64,000 nt of DNA from Alphaproteobacteria bacterium. Lineage in GTDB: Bacteria; Pseudomonadota; Alphaproteobacteria; MPNO01; UBA2964. Below the pieces are notes generated by a model that ran no database searches, was not told the DNA's origin, and was given only the letters and a program-made list of their open reading frames with translations. The translations under genes were made by a program, and so were the position numbers. Each line of letters begins with the position of its first letter. Positions within the stretch are counted from its first letter, which is position 1. The stretch is taken from positions 35,697 through 99,696 of the forward strand of contig WHUE01000001.1 of the NCBI GenBank assembly GCA_009377375.1, written 5' to 3'. Below are positions 47,199 through 56,526 of the stretch, piece after piece.

Positions 47199-47933
47199 TC
47201 AGCCCAGGCCGCCGCTTACGGCGATCACCTGGCCGGAAATGTAGCCGGCTTCGTCCGACGCCAGGAAGCGGACCAGGTTCGCGACGTCTTCCGGCGTGCC
47301 GGCGCGCCTGGCGGGAACGAGCTGCTCGATCCGTTCGGCGGGAAAGGCCGCTTCGGTGCCGGGCGTCGCAATGACGCCTGGCGCGACCACGTTGCCGGTG
47401 ATGCCCCGGCTCGCATATTCCAGCGACAGCGACTTCACCGCGCCATGCAGTCCGGCCTTCGCCGCGGCGTAGTTCGCCTGGCCGCGGTTTCCCAGAATGC
47501 CGGATATCGAGGAAATCGCGATCACCCTGCCCCATCGCGCGCGGATCATCGGCAGCAGAAGAGGCTGCACAAGGTTGAAGAAGCCGGTCAACGAGACGTC
47601 GAGGACCCGCTGCCAGGCCTCGCCTGTCATGCCCGCCAGCGGTGCGTCGTCGTGATATCCCGCGGCATGAACGACGATCTGGACCGGCTCGCTTTCCAAC
47701 AGCCCGCTCAGCATGCTCCGGGTCGCCTCTCCGTCCGTCAGGTCGAACGACACAGCCTGCGCCTCGCCGCCATCGGACCGGATGCCCTCCACCACGGCGT
47801 CGGCCCTCTCGCGGCCTGTGCGGTATTGCACCAGCACCTCATGCCCGGCGGCGGCGAGGGCAAAACAGATCGCCGCTCCGATATGCCCGCTGCCGCCGCT
47901 GACGATGGCGCGCTTTCCGGTCCGGTACGTCAT
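47199..47933 (-). CDS. FabG-like 3-oxoacyl-ACP reductase (ApeQ-like)
   Basis: 244-residue short-chain dehydrogenase. The NADP-binding loop is VSGGSGHIGAAICFALA, the active site has SSISGILGNRGQ with the catalytic Ser and YAAAK with Tyr and Lys, and VAPGVIATPG follows. In aryl polyene pathways this enzyme reduces each beta-keto intermediate on ACP before dehydration. It ends the operon; its ATG overlaps the stop of the dehydratase gene (ATGA). Confidence 0.93.
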   Translation of the reverse strand: MTYRTGKRAIVSGGSGHIGAAICFALAAAGHEVLVQYRTGRERADAVVEGIRSDGGEAQAVSFDLTDGEATRSMLSGLLESEPVQIVVHAAGYHDDAPLAGMTGEAWQRVLDVSLTGFFNLVQPLLLPMIRARWGRVIAISSISGILGNRGQANYAAAKAGLHGAVKSLSLEYASRGITGNVVAPGVIATPGTEAAFPAERIEQLVPARRAGTPEDVANLVRFLASDEAGYISGQVIAVSGGLG

Positions 47934-48361
47934 TTCAGGATGATCCCGACTTCGCCGGCGACGATCCTCTCCCCCGCCGAGCTCAACGCGAAGCTGTAGA
48001 CAAGCCCGGCGGCTCCGTCATGCAGCGCCGTCGCCTCGACCTGCAGCGTCGCGGCGATGTCGACCAGCGAACGCCGGCTCCACGACAGGTCGCGCAGCAG
48101 GACGATCATGCCGGGCGGCATCGGCTTGCCGCTTCGCAGCGCGCCGTGTATCGCCGCCGCCTGCGCGCCATACTCGCTGCCGGCCAGGGCGTGGAGCGAG
48201 CCGTCGGCCGCGAGCAGGGGATGATCCCGCCGGCGATGGCTGTTCGTCGTGCAGAGGATCGACCTGTCGTCGGCAGAGACGACCCGGTCGATCAGCGCCA
48301 TCGGGTCGCCATGTGGGACGAGCCGGCTTATTTCTTCGCGATCCAGCATCCGGTCTAGCAT
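47930..48361 (-). CDS. ApeP-like 3-hydroxyacyl-ACP dehydratase (hotdog)
   Basis: 143 residues from ATG 48361; a second ATG at 48349 would start just after the upstream stop. A FabA/ApeP-type hotdog: RLVPHGDPMALIDRVV near the N terminus, then the active-site His in RDHPLLA and the Glu in GSEYGAQAAAIHG. It removes water from the 3-hydroxyacyl intermediate to give the trans double bonds of the polyene. It overlaps the chain-length-factor gene by 7 bp and the reductase by 4 bp. Confidence 0.88.
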   Translation of the reverse strand: MLDRMLDREEISRLVPHGDPMALIDRVVSADDRSILCTTNSHRRRDHPLLAADGSLHALAGSEYGAQAAAIHGALRSGKPMPPGMIVLLRDLSWSRRSLVDIAATLQVEATALHDGAAGLVYSFALSSAGERIVAGEVGIILK

Positions 48362-49161
48362 CGCCCGGTCTTCAGGATGAGGTCGCCCGAGCGCCCGAAG
48401 GGCAGCCGCAGCTCGGCCTCGTCTTCCCGTGCGAGGCACTCCAGAAGCGGAATGGCGCGCACCGCGCCGTTCGTGGACCACAGATCGCGATACAGCGGAA
48501 GCCGCGGCAACGTCGGGGCTGCCGTGGACGCGTCGCTGTCCGACCACGCGACATCAAGTTCCGCCATCCCGCCCTCGGTTCCCGCGGGCGCCAGCACAAA
48601 GGCCGCCGCCGCCTCCGTGCCTACCGGACACATGCTGTTGAGCGGTTCAGGGAAGGGCGCGTCCACGACCACCAGCAGGATCGGCCGCTCCTCGGCGCGG
48701 AGCTGCGCCAGCGCCTTCAGCAGCGCCGCGGCGAAGCTGTCTATGCCTGCGGTGATGCTGGTGCATGGAAGATGCGCCTTGCTGCCGATCGTCCAGTAGC
48801 CCACCGCAGCGTTGTGAACCGAATTATGGAAATCCATCGGCGAGACGTAACGCTCGGCGGTGCAGAGCTCCTCGAGGATTCTCTGGATGATGTCCCCGTC
48901 CCCGTGCGGCCAGCCGAACACGGAAGGCAGGCTGGCGGGATCCAGCGCGGACTGCCCTGCGGCCTCGCTGGCCGCCGCCAGGGCAAGGCGGACGGTGGGG
49001 CTGATCCTGCGCCGTTCACGGGCGCTCAGGTTCTCCGGCGCCGGCAGATCGGAACTGGCACCGTCGCACGATGAGCGTCCGCACAGAACCTCCGATGCCG
49101 CGGACCAGCCATGCAGACCCGACCCCCGCACACCGACCCCCAGAATCGTCGCGCTCAGCAT
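48355..49161 (-). CDS. Ketosynthase-like chain length factor (ApeC-type)
   Basis: 268 residues, shorter than an active ketosynthase (about 400). The sequence VSPMDFHNSVHNAAVGYW is typical of the beta-ketoacyl synthase 2 family used as chain length factor in aryl polyene systems. The nucleophile-elbow region (CTSITAGIDSF, about 133-143) lacks the ACSS Cys, and there is no HGTGT. I infer a catalytically inactive partner of the ketosynthase encoded upstream, with which it would form a KS:CLF dimer. It overlaps that gene by 7 bp, as heterodimer partners often do. Confidence 0.82.
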   Translation of the reverse strand: MLSATILGVGVRGSGLHGWSAASEVLCGRSSCDGASSDLPAPENLSARERRRISPTVRLALAAASEAAGQSALDPASLPSVFGWPHGDGDIIQRILEELCTAERYVSPMDFHNSVHNAAVGYWTIGSKAHLPCTSITAGIDSFAAALLKALAQLRAEERPILLVVVDAPFPEPLNSMCPVGTEAAAAFVLAPAGTEGGMAELDVAWSDSDASTAAPTLPRLPLYRDLWSTNGAVRAIPLLECLAREDEAELRLPFGRSGDLILKTGRC

Positions 49162-50345
49162 GGCGCGGCGCCGAATATCAGGCTGCAATTGCTGCCGCCA
49201 AACCCGAAGGAATTGCTGAGCGCGTAACGCAGTTCCGCGTCGGCCGTTTCCGGTTCGACACGGCAATGGAAGGCGGGGTCGAGTTCGACCAGGTTCGTGT
49301 TGCCGGGCACGATCCCTTCCCGTAAGGCCGCAATGCAGATTGCCGCCTCGACGATGCCGGCCGCACCCAGCGTGTGTCCCGTCGCACCCTTGGTCGAGCT
49401 GCATCGCATGCCGGACCCGAAGACGCGCGCGACGGCCGCATCCTCGGACTGGTCGTTCTGTCTCGTCCCCGTGCCATGCTGGTTCAGATAATCGACCTGC
49501 CCGGGCGCAAGCCCGGCCCGCCCCAGCGCTTCCCGCATCGACCGCTCCGCGCCTAGCCCTTCCGGGTGCGGCGCCGACATGTGATGCGCGTCCGCGCTTT
49601 CGCCGTACCCCGCCAGGACTGCCAGCGCCGCGCCGTCCCCGTCACGCTCCAGCAGCGCGAAGCCGGCCCCCTCCCCGATCGAAATCCCCGACCGGTTGAC
49701 GTCGTTCGGCCGGCAGGCGGTCTCGCTCAGCAGTTGCAGCGAATTGAATCCGTAGAGCGTCAGCAGGCAAAGCGAGTCCGCGCCGCCCACGACGGCGGCG
49801 TCGCAGACGCCCGCTTCGATCAGCTGCTGCGCGTCGGCAAAAACCTTGGCCGAGGACGAGCAGGCGGTCGACACCGTGATTCCGGGACCGTCGAGGCCGA
49901 GCCGCGCCTGCACGAACCGGGTCAGCGCATGGTAGGCCTGCGTCCCCGAAAATCGGAAATCCGCCGGCAGCTTTCCCGTCGCCGGATCACGGCGGGCGAA
50001 TGCGTACTCTCCCTCCCGAATGCCCGACGTCGAGGTGCCGAGTATCGTGGCGATACGACGGGCGCCGTACCGTTCGACGGCGCGCGCAACGGCAACATCG
50101 AAACCGTCGGCACACAGCGCCATGTCCGCCAGCCGGTTATTGCGGCACTCGAATGCCGCGAGACCGGGCGCGAGCGCGTGCCCTTCCACACCGTCGACAC
50201 GGCCGATATGCGTGGTCAGCTGCGCGTCCTCGTAGTCGCAGGGGCGGCATCCGGAACGGTTGGCCCGAAGCCCTGCGGCCGTTTCAACCATACCGGTCCC
50301 GAGCGCGCTCACGACAGATGCCGCGGTAATTTTCATCGGCTTCAT
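49155..50345 (-). CDS. 3-oxoacyl-ACP synthase (ketosynthase, FabF-like)
   Basis: 396 residues with the full catalytic triad: Cys162 in STACSSSAK, His290 in HGTGTRQND and His324 in GATGHTLGAAG. The DVNRSGISIGEGAG segment and the final NSFGFGGSN are regular. Condenses malonyl-ACP with the growing acyl chain. Together with the short chain-length-factor-like protein next door, this fits the extending ketosynthase of an aryl polyene pathway. Only one complete ketosynthase is present, where several clusters carry two or three. The ATG overlaps the MMPL stop (ATGA). Confidence 0.93.
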   Translation of the reverse strand: MKPMKITAASVVSALGTGMVETAAGLRANRSGCRPCDYEDAQLTTHIGRVDGVEGHALAPGLAAFECRNNRLADMALCADGFDVAVARAVERYGARRIATILGTSTSGIREGEYAFARRDPATGKLPADFRFSGTQAYHALTRFVQARLGLDGPGITVSTACSSSAKVFADAQQLIEAGVCDAAVVGGADSLCLLTLYGFNSLQLLSETACRPNDVNRSGISIGEGAGFALLERDGDGAALAVLAGYGESADAHHMSAPHPEGLGAERSMREALGRAGLAPGQVDYLNQHGTGTRQNDQSEDAAVARVFGSGMRCSSTKGATGHTLGAAGIVEAAICIAALREGIVPGNTNLVELDPAFHCRVEPETADAELRYALSNSFGFGGSNCSLIFGAAPC

Positions 50346-52696
50346 GTCGCAGACCCGGGCTGACGATCCACGAATGCGACGGCGAGCACGAAGGAGAACA
50401 CCGAACCGATGGCGACCGGGAGACCGATCTGCGCGAGAATCGGTATCGCGGCCGTCGCCATGACGGAAAAGACTATCAGGCTCGTCACCATGCAGACAAA
50501 GACGGTACGCAACGCGTGAGTTCTGATGATCGCCTCCCCTGCGGCCGCCATTTCGCCTCTTCTCAGAAAGACAGCATAGTCGATTCCCAGCCCGCCCACG
50601 ATCATGAGAGCCAGGATGTTGAAAAGGCTCAAGCCGCCGCTCAACGCTGCGGTCAGGGCCGCGGTAACGGCAAGCGCAATCGCAACCGGCGCGGCGACGC
50701 CCGCGACGGCCCTCATGTTCCTCAGCGCGACGAACAGGACGACGACTGCCAGCGCGGCCCCGACCAGCGCCCATGAAACCGTCTCGTCCCGATAATCCTC
50801 CAGCAGCGTCTGGGTTTCCTGCTTCAGATCGAAGACCTGTATCCCGTTCAGCTCCGCCGCGTCCAACGCCTCCTGCGCCGCGGCAGCCGCATCCGAACCG
50901 TGCAGCATGACGAGCCCCTGTGTCCTGTCCCGCGCCTTGCCCGTCAGCAGCCCTCCGATCCTGGCGGTCAGGACATCGTCGTTCAGGGACCCCGGCCGCA
51001 GCGGCCCGTCGGCCTTCGCCTTCGCGACGGCCCGGATGAACGGCTCGAAGGTCCCCGGCCTGAAGGGACGCCCCGCCATCGCCCGCGCCACCCGATCCCG
51101 TAGTTCCACCTCCTCCGGAAGCGCCGCCAGCAGCGCGGCCTGGCGTTTCGCGCTGGGAAGATAGCCCGCCGCCATATCGAATCCGGTCAGCTTTCCGCCG
51201 GTCAGCGCATTTTCCAGAACCGGCGCCACCGCTTCGCTTTTCTCCAGCACGGCTTCGGCATCCGTGCCCGTGATCACCATCAGATAGCGGGGATTGACCG
51301 CATTCAGGTCCCCGCGCAGAAGCCGGTCGTTGCTGCGGAGCTTTTCCGGGATGGGGCTGAGCGCCGTCAGATCGGACGTCCACAGCCCGTCCCCGAGCCA
51401 AGCCAGATATCCCGCCGCAACCAGCCCGAGCACGATGGCAGGCAGCCGGCAGCGTTGGCCGAACGCATCAGCGGCCTCACGCAGCCCTCGCGCGGCCGGC
51501 CTCCGTTCGCCGACCGGCGGCGGCAAGAGTTGAGGCAGCCCCCATCGCGTTATCGCGGCCGCGGCCAGAAGCCCCGCCACCGTGAAGACTCCGAGCTGGG
51601 CGACACCGGGAAAGGTCGAAAGGGCGAGCGGCATGAAGCCGATGGCGCTGGTCAGCACGCCCAGCGCCAGTGCGGCTGAAATCATGCGCGCCGTCTCGAC
51701 CGGCCGGCGTTCCGGTGCCGAATGACCCATCAAATGCAGCGGATAATCCACCGCGACGCCGATCAGCGTCGCGCCGAAGCCCAGCGTGGTGACGTGTATC
51801 TGCCCGAACAGCGCGCCGACCGCGGCGGCGCCGGCCAGGAAGCCGCAACCTATCGGAATCAGCACCGCGGGAAGGAAGGACACCCGGCGAAACGCCAGCA
51901 CCAGGAAGCCGACGACCAGGATGCTCGACAGGATCATCAGCCGCCGGGATTCTCCTTCGGCCAGACGTTTGCTTTCCACGGCGATCACCGGCGGGCCGGA
52001 CAGGATCAGCGTCTGGCTTCCGTAGCGCGCCTCCGCTTTCCTCACGGCGGAGACGACCGCGCCCACCATTTTCTCCTGAACGCCGAGATCGTAGCCGGCC
52101 GCCCTGGTGACGCCGACCAGCAGCGCGCGCCTGCCGGCAGCATCCGTCCAGACCCCGGTGCGCAGCCGGGCGCCGCCGGAGGACGCCCAATGACGGGCGA
52201 CATCGAGGGTCCGCAAGGTGGGGTCGGCGGCCATGATCGTCTTGACCAGCGGCGCGTCGAGCCCGGCAAGGCGCTGCAGCAGCCTGTCGAACGCTGTCTC
52301 CAGCCCCGCGACAGAGAAGCTCTCCGGAGCGAGAGGCGGGTTGAGGCGGTAGCGGTTGTCGAAGAACGGGCGCAGGTCGCGCGCGTCCAGCCCGACCTCG
52401 CCGTTCGAGACGGTTTCGAACAGCCCAGTTTCCAGCAGGGTCGCCTTGACCGTCCGGCTCAGCCCCGCGGGGTCTGCGGGCTCGCCGGACCCTGCCGCCG
52501 GCTCCACCCCGATCAGGACGATCCTGTTCGCCGGCCCTTCATTGAGGGCCCGAGCGAGGAAGGGCAGGTCGCTGTCCGCTCCGTCGGCCATGAGGACGCT
52601 GACATCGCTGCGTATCGGCACGATGCCGAAGAGCAGCATGCCCACGAGCGCAAGCCCGCCGAGCGCAAGCAGCATCCGCAGCGCCTGTTCGGTCAC
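50342..52696 (-). CDS. MMPL/RND-type transporter (ApeM-like)
   Basis: 784-residue inner membrane transporter. One N-terminal transmembrane segment, a large periplasmic domain (about 35-260), five to six segments, a second periplasmic domain (about 425-620), then the second set ending near the C terminus. Such two-fold symmetric proteins use the proton gradient to move lipids. In aryl polyene clusters the MMPL protein with LolA and lipoproteins is thought to carry the polyene lipid to the outer membrane. GTG start; it overlaps the LolA-like gene by 4 bp. Confidence 0.9.
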   Translation of the reverse strand: MTEQALRMLLALGGLALVGMLLFGIVPIRSDVSVLMADGADSDLPFLARALNEGPANRIVLIGVEPAAGSGEPADPAGLSRTVKATLLETGLFETVSNGEVGLDARDLRPFFDNRYRLNPPLAPESFSVAGLETAFDRLLQRLAGLDAPLVKTIMAADPTLRTLDVARHWASSGGARLRTGVWTDAAGRRALLVGVTRAAGYDLGVQEKMVGAVVSAVRKAEARYGSQTLILSGPPVIAVESKRLAEGESRRLMILSSILVVGFLVLAFRRVSFLPAVLIPIGCGFLAGAAAVGALFGQIHVTTLGFGATLIGVAVDYPLHLMGHSAPERRPVETARMISAALALGVLTSAIGFMPLALSTFPGVAQLGVFTVAGLLAAAAITRWGLPQLLPPPVGERRPAARGLREAADAFGQRCRLPAIVLGLVAAGYLAWLGDGLWTSDLTALSPIPEKLRSNDRLLRGDLNAVNPRYLMVITGTDAEAVLEKSEAVAPVLENALTGGKLTGFDMAAGYLPSAKRQAALLAALPEEVELRDRVARAMAGRPFRPGTFEPFIRAVAKAKADGPLRPGSLNDDVLTARIGGLLTGKARDRTQGLVMLHGSDAAAAAQEALDAAELNGIQVFDLKQETQTLLEDYRDETVSWALVGAALAVVVLFVALRNMRAVAGVAAPVAIALAVTAALTAALSGGLSLFNILALMIVGGLGIDYAVFLRRGEMAAAGEAIIRTHALRTVFVCMVTSLIVFSVMATAAIPILAQIGLPVAIGSVFSFVLAVAFVDRQPGSAT

Positions 52697-53292
52697 TTCG
52701 GCGGGGCCTGCCGATGCAGCGTGATCCGCGTACGGTCGCCGTCCGCCTCCCGGATCCCGATCGTCTTCATCGCGCCGCCTCCGCCCGTCACGACCAGCCG
52801 CTCGAGACCGGCAGGACCGCCCTCTTCACTCCGCCCCTTCGGCGTCAGATCGAGACGCCAGTCGTCGGCCCCGCCCGAGAGCGATACGTTGAATGCCGCA
52901 CGCAACATCTCCGCATTCCCGCTCAGCAGGGCAAGGAGGCCGCCGAAGAGCTGCTTCAGCGCCGGCTGCGACGCCAGATCGACGCTCGCGATTTCCGTTC
53001 CTTCCTCGTCGCTCACTGTCAGGCGATCGTTCTCGACGGTTGCCCGCTCGCGCCGCGGCGTCTCCATCACCTTGATAAGGCGGCCCGGCGGCTCGAATAC
53101 GAAATATCCGGTGGATATGACGCTGGAGGTGAGCGCGGCAAGCGAACGCTCCTCGCGGAACCCGATCTCGCGCCGCTCCGTCAATTGCAGGCTTCCCGCG
53201 AGCTCCCCAAGATCGAAGGCCTGCACGGGCGTCGAAACCAGCAGGAAGAGTCCGATCAAAGCCGCGAGTCCGACCCTCAACGCGTCAGGCAT
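52693..53292 (-). CDS. LolA-like outer membrane lipoprotein carrier family protein
   Basis: 199 residues from ATG 53292, with a signal peptide (LAALIGLFLLVSTPVQAF, cleaved at about 25). The fold is LolA-like: QLTERREIGFREERSLAALTS and FVFEPPGRLIKVMETPRRE, an incomplete beta-barrel that carries lipid chains across the periplasm. In this setting it probably carries the polyene lipid rather than lipoproteins in general. It overlaps the acyltransferase gene by 8 bp and MMPL by 4 bp. Confidence 0.87.
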   Translation of the reverse strand: MPDALRVGLAALIGLFLLVSTPVQAFDLGELAGSLQLTERREIGFREERSLAALTSSVISTGYFVFEPPGRLIKVMETPRRERATVENDRLTVSDEEGTEIASVDLASQPALKQLFGGLLALLSGNAEMLRAAFNVSLSGGADDWRLDLTPKGRSEEGGPAGLERLVVTGGGGAMKTIGIREADGDRTRITLHRQAPPK

Positions 53293-54211
53293 GGTTGCGG
53301 CTGGCCTCCCCGTTGTTTCGCGTATCCGCCCAGAAGTCATAGAAGTTGAACCAGTTGTAGGGCGCGTCCCTGCAGTGGTGTTCCAGCCTGCCGGCGAAGT
53401 CGGTCGCCAGTCTCTCGGCCATCTGCAACCGGCTTTCTCCTTCCGCACGCTCGGCCGCATTGAATTCCTCAAGATAGACGTCATAACGCGCTCGGCCCCG
53501 GTATACGGCGAAACAGACGATGACCGGAGCGCCCAGAGCGTGGGCGAGCAACCACGGACCAAGCGGGAAATCGGCTCCTTCACCGAGAAACTCCGTCCGC
53601 ACGAGCTTGTCGCCCTGCACGATACGATCGGCCAGGATACCGACGATGCCGCCATGCTCCATCCACTCCCGCACCTCGAGCATCGCGCCGGGCTTGCCGA
53701 GGGGAATGATTGTCTGGGCGATGGCGGGGTTGATCTCGTCGAACAGCGCATTCATCTGCCGCGCGTTGTCGAGATACATGAGAATCTTGATTGGCAGGTT
53801 CATGTGGTCCACGCCGAGAACGCGCAGGGCGTCGAAATTGCCGAAATGCGCACTGGCAACGAGAAAGCCCTCGTTCGTCTTCAGAAGCCGGTCGAAGGCT
53901 TCACGGCCGTATATCGCCAGATCATACCCGTCCGTTCCGCGCGCAAGGAAAAACAGACGATCCACGATGACCGAGCTGAACGCGAGAATGTGCCGGTAGG
54001 CATGGAACCAGCCCGCGCGGGACATCCCTATCCGCGTCATGTAATCCTGCGATGCGCGGCGAGCGCCGCCGGCGGTCAGCAGGAAATAAAGCGCGATACC
54101 GTACAGGATCGGACGGGCCGGCCGCCGTCCGAACGTCAGGCAAAGCCAGCTGTAGAACCGGGTGATGCGTCGTCCCCCGCGTTCCGCAGCCCGAAGCCAG
54201 GGAGGCAGCAT
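53285..54211 (-). CDS. LpxL/LpxM-type lipid acyltransferase
   Basis: 308 residues. One membrane anchor segment (about 35-52), then the acyltransferase domain with the HX4D motif VASAHFGNFDAL, and MEHGGIVGILADR, PLGPWLLAHALGAPVIVCF. LpxL-like enzymes add acyl chains to lipid A; in aryl polyene clusters a homologue is thought to attach the polyene acyl to a lipid or sugar. Whether this one acts on lipid A or on the polyene cannot be decided. It is 3 bp before the dehydratase stop and 8 bp into the LolA gene. Confidence 0.88.
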   Translation of the reverse strand: MLPPWLRAAERGGRRITRFYSWLCLTFGRRPARPILYGIALYFLLTAGGARRASQDYMTRIGMSRAGWFHAYRHILAFSSVIVDRLFFLARGTDGYDLAIYGREAFDRLLKTNEGFLVASAHFGNFDALRVLGVDHMNLPIKILMYLDNARQMNALFDEINPAIAQTIIPLGKPGAMLEVREWMEHGGIVGILADRIVQGDKLVRTEFLGEGADFPLGPWLLAHALGAPVIVCFAVYRGRARYDVYLEEFNAAERAEGESRLQMAERLATDFAGRLEHHCRDAPYNWFNFYDFWADTRNNGEASRNHA

Positions 54212-54214
54212 GGC

Positions 54215-54520
54215 CTAGGCTTCTGAAACGAGGAACGAGGCGCGGACGACGAGGCTCTTCCCGTTCCGGCAGGAAATGCGGATAACCTCTTCGGATGACG
54301 ATGGAGCTTCCATTGCGACGCTCAGCACCGTGTCCGGCCGCAGGACCGAATAAAACCGGGCGTTTTTCATACCCGATACGACCTTTCCTGTCCGCCCTTC
54401 GACCTTCCGGATCAGTTCCGTCAGTATGGCGACCGCCGGGACAATCGGATTCGACGGGAAGTGACCGGAAAAACAGGCGTGACCGGCCGGAAACACGAGC
54501 GTGGAGTCAGAGCAATTCAT
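54215..54520 (-). CDS. ApeI-like 3-hydroxyacyl-ACP dehydratase (hotdog)
   Basis: 101 residues from ATG 54520. Core PAGHACFSGHFPSNPIVPAVAIL has the His and Pro pattern of the FabZ/ApeI group (catalytic His in GHF). It is shorter than FabZ (about 150), typical of the ApeI-type proteins. It would work with the larger ApeP-like dehydratase further down the operon. The frame extends 82 residues further into the AMP-ligase antisense overlap, which is not used. It overlaps the AMP-ligase gene by 14 bp. Confidence 0.83.
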   Translation of the reverse strand: MNCSDSTLVFPAGHACFSGHFPSNPIVPAVAILTELIRKVEGRTGKVVSGMKNARFYSVLRPDTVLSVAMEAPSSSEEVIRISCRNGKSLVVRASFLVSEA

Positions 54521-55889
54521 CGCGGAACAGCTTTTCGGCCGCCAGTTTCTGAAGATCGCCCTGCCGCAATTTTCCCGTTTCGTTTCGGGGCAGGGACGAC
54601 ACGTGAAAAACATATCGGGGCATGAACGCCGGATCAATGAAACGCCGCAATTCATGGCGTATCTGCGTAGCCGACAGGGCCGGGGCCACGACGAAGGCGG
54701 CAAGGCGGGAAACGAGCCCCCTGCCCTCGTCCTCCGCCATGAGGATAAGGACGCCGTCCTCGACACCCGGTATGCGGGTGAGCTCCGCGGAAAGCCCGGG
54801 CAGGGAAGCGCGCTTTCCGGCGACCTTCACGATATCCCGGCTTCGTCCCAGCAGGCGGATACGGCGCTCGTCGACGACCTCGACAACATCGGGGAACGGC
54901 TTGCGGTCTTCGAACGACCGCCACGCGGCGACCGCCACGCCACCGTCCGAAATGGCGATCAGATCGTCCCTCATCGTCCAGTCGGACTGCCGGGCGGGCT
55001 CTCTCGTCGCAACGGAGCCGATTTCGGTGAAGCCGTATATCTCGTGAACGGGCGCACAGATCCTCCGTTCCGCCGACAGGGCGAACTCCGCCGACATCGG
55101 CGCCGTCGCGGAAATCACGCGGGCGACCGGCGGCAGCACGATGTCGCTTTCCATAAGGCCCCTCAGATGGAACGGAGTTGTGACCAGGACACGGGGCGAC
55201 GGCGACTCTACGAGGCAACGTGCGATGTCGGCCGGGTACGCCGGGCGCTCGACATGGACCGATGCGCCGGCCTGCAGAACCTGCAGGACGGTCAGCTCCA
55301 GCCCGTACATATGGTTGCTCGGCACCGTGGCGACGATTGACGGCGTGCACAGCCGGTCGAGGCCGATCATTCGCGCTGTTGGGGCGGCGGCGGCCGCCAG
55401 CGTCGCCCAGCTCTTGTCGTTCCCCGTCGGAACTCCCGTCGATCCCGAGGTGAATATCCGGATCGCCGTCGCGTCCATCGGCAGCGATGGAATCCATGCC
55501 GCCGCGTCGCCCGCGGGCAGCGCCGCCCCGATAAAGACGGGAATGGCGGGCGACTGACGGAGCGGCTGCTCGGACAGGCAGTAGGCGCCGTCCGCCCCGC
55601 CGATTATCCCCTCGAGATCGCGCGCGCCCGACCCCGCGGGCAGCACCGCCGTCGCCCCGCGGCTCCATGCGGCAATCAGAGCGGCGACGAAGTAGTCCCG
55701 GCGTTCGTGAAAGACGACAGCGGTCCCTCGTTCGGGCAGCCGCTCCGCCAGCGCAGCGGCGCGCGCCACGATTTGCCTGGCGGAGATGCTCCCCTCCGCC
55801 TCCCAGAACAACGTCCGCGACAAATCGGGCGGGCTGATGAGTGCCGCGTCCCGTAGCCGGGGCCCGCGATATACGCCGTTACCGGACAT
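54507..55889 (-). CDS. AMP-dependent acyl/aryl ligase (ApeH-like)
   Basis: 460 residues from ATG 55889. ANL adenylation fold, with the P-loop IFTSGSTGVPTGNDKSW (about 146-161), VPSNHMYGLE, EIYGFTEIGS and a C-terminal PRNETGKLRQGDL with the catalytic lysine (K440). The P-loop has PT where most ANL enzymes have PK, with a Lys four residues later. In characterised aryl polyene systems the homologue activates the aryl starter acid and loads it on ACP. No 4-coumarate-type ammonia lyase is nearby, so the starter is unknown. Overlaps the COG4648 gene by 11 bp. Confidence 0.88.
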   Translation of the reverse strand: MSGNGVYRGPRLRDAALISPPDLSRTLFWEAEGSISARQIVARAAALAERLPERGTAVVFHERRDYFVAALIAAWSRGATAVLPAGSGARDLEGIIGGADGAYCLSEQPLRQSPAIPVFIGAALPAGDAAAWIPSLPMDATAIRIFTSGSTGVPTGNDKSWATLAAAAAPTARMIGLDRLCTPSIVATVPSNHMYGLELTVLQVLQAGASVHVERPAYPADIARCLVESPSPRVLVTTPFHLRGLMESDIVLPPVARVISATAPMSAEFALSAERRICAPVHEIYGFTEIGSVATREPARQSDWTMRDDLIAISDGGVAVAAWRSFEDRKPFPDVVEVVDERRIRLLGRSRDIVKVAGKRASLPGLSAELTRIPGVEDGVLILMAEDEGRGLVSRLAAFVVAPALSATQIRHELRRFIDPAFMPRYVFHVSSLPRNETGKLRQGDLQKLAAEKLFRDELL

Positions 55890-56526
55890 GAGCCTTGAAG
55901 ATCGCCCTGAAGGTCCCCGCCAGCGACGGCGGGCCCAGTTCGGGGAAGCGACGGTACCGATATGCATGCTCGCCGACGAAGAAAGAGAGCATGACCGAAG
56001 GATTGATCACGTTGCAGACCCACGACCAGCTCTCAAGACCGTCGCCAGCCAGAACAAGCAGCGAGGCCGCGGCAAGCATCGCCGGCAGGACTGCCCACGC
56101 CCAGGTCAGCCGCCTTGCATAGTGCTCAACGGCCGAAGGCAGCGGCGCCGGGTGCGCGAGCCTCGCAAACCTCAGGATGGCCGGCGTTCGCCGGGGAAGC
56201 AGGCTTTCGGCGAAGTACAGGCTGACCAGCCCATAGCCCAGAAGGGGCGGCAACACGAGCGCCACTGCGCCGTTGAAAGGCCCTGCCACCGTCAGCGCGA
56301 TGACGACAAGACAGGCCGCGCTGATCAGCCACAGACCCACGCGAGATCGTCCGTCGGCACGCAGGGCCGCGAATCCCGCCAGCGCCGCAAAATACGCGTA
56401 AAGCAGCACCGTGGCGGCGGAGATACCGTCGGCCAGAATCGCGAGATGCGCCGAAACGACGATCATGGCGCCCAACAGAAACTTCGCGGCAACAGGACGG
56501 AACTCCCTGGCTGCAAGGCTGCTCAT
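55879..56526 (-). CDS. COG4648 family integral membrane protein
   Basis: 215 residues with about seven hydrophobic segments; a family typical of aryl polyene operons, where its role is not known. The C-terminal PSVMLSFFVGEHAYRYRRFPELG is the recognisable part. It has no enzymatic motif I can name. Its ATG overlaps the ACP stop (ATGA) and its stop overlaps the ligase by 11 bp, so it is embedded between two core genes, which argues for a direct role such as presenting lipid substrate at the membrane. Confidence 0.82.
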   Translation of the reverse strand: MSSLAAREFRPVAAKFLLGAMIVVSAHLAILADGISAATVLLYAYFAALAGFAALRADGRSRVGLWLISAACLVVIALTVAGPFNGAVALVLPPLLGYGLVSLYFAESLLPRRTPAILRFARLAHPAPLPSAVEHYARRLTWAWAVLPAMLAAASLLVLAGDGLESWSWVCNVINPSVMLSFFVGEHAYRYRRFPELGPPSLAGTFRAIFKAHVR

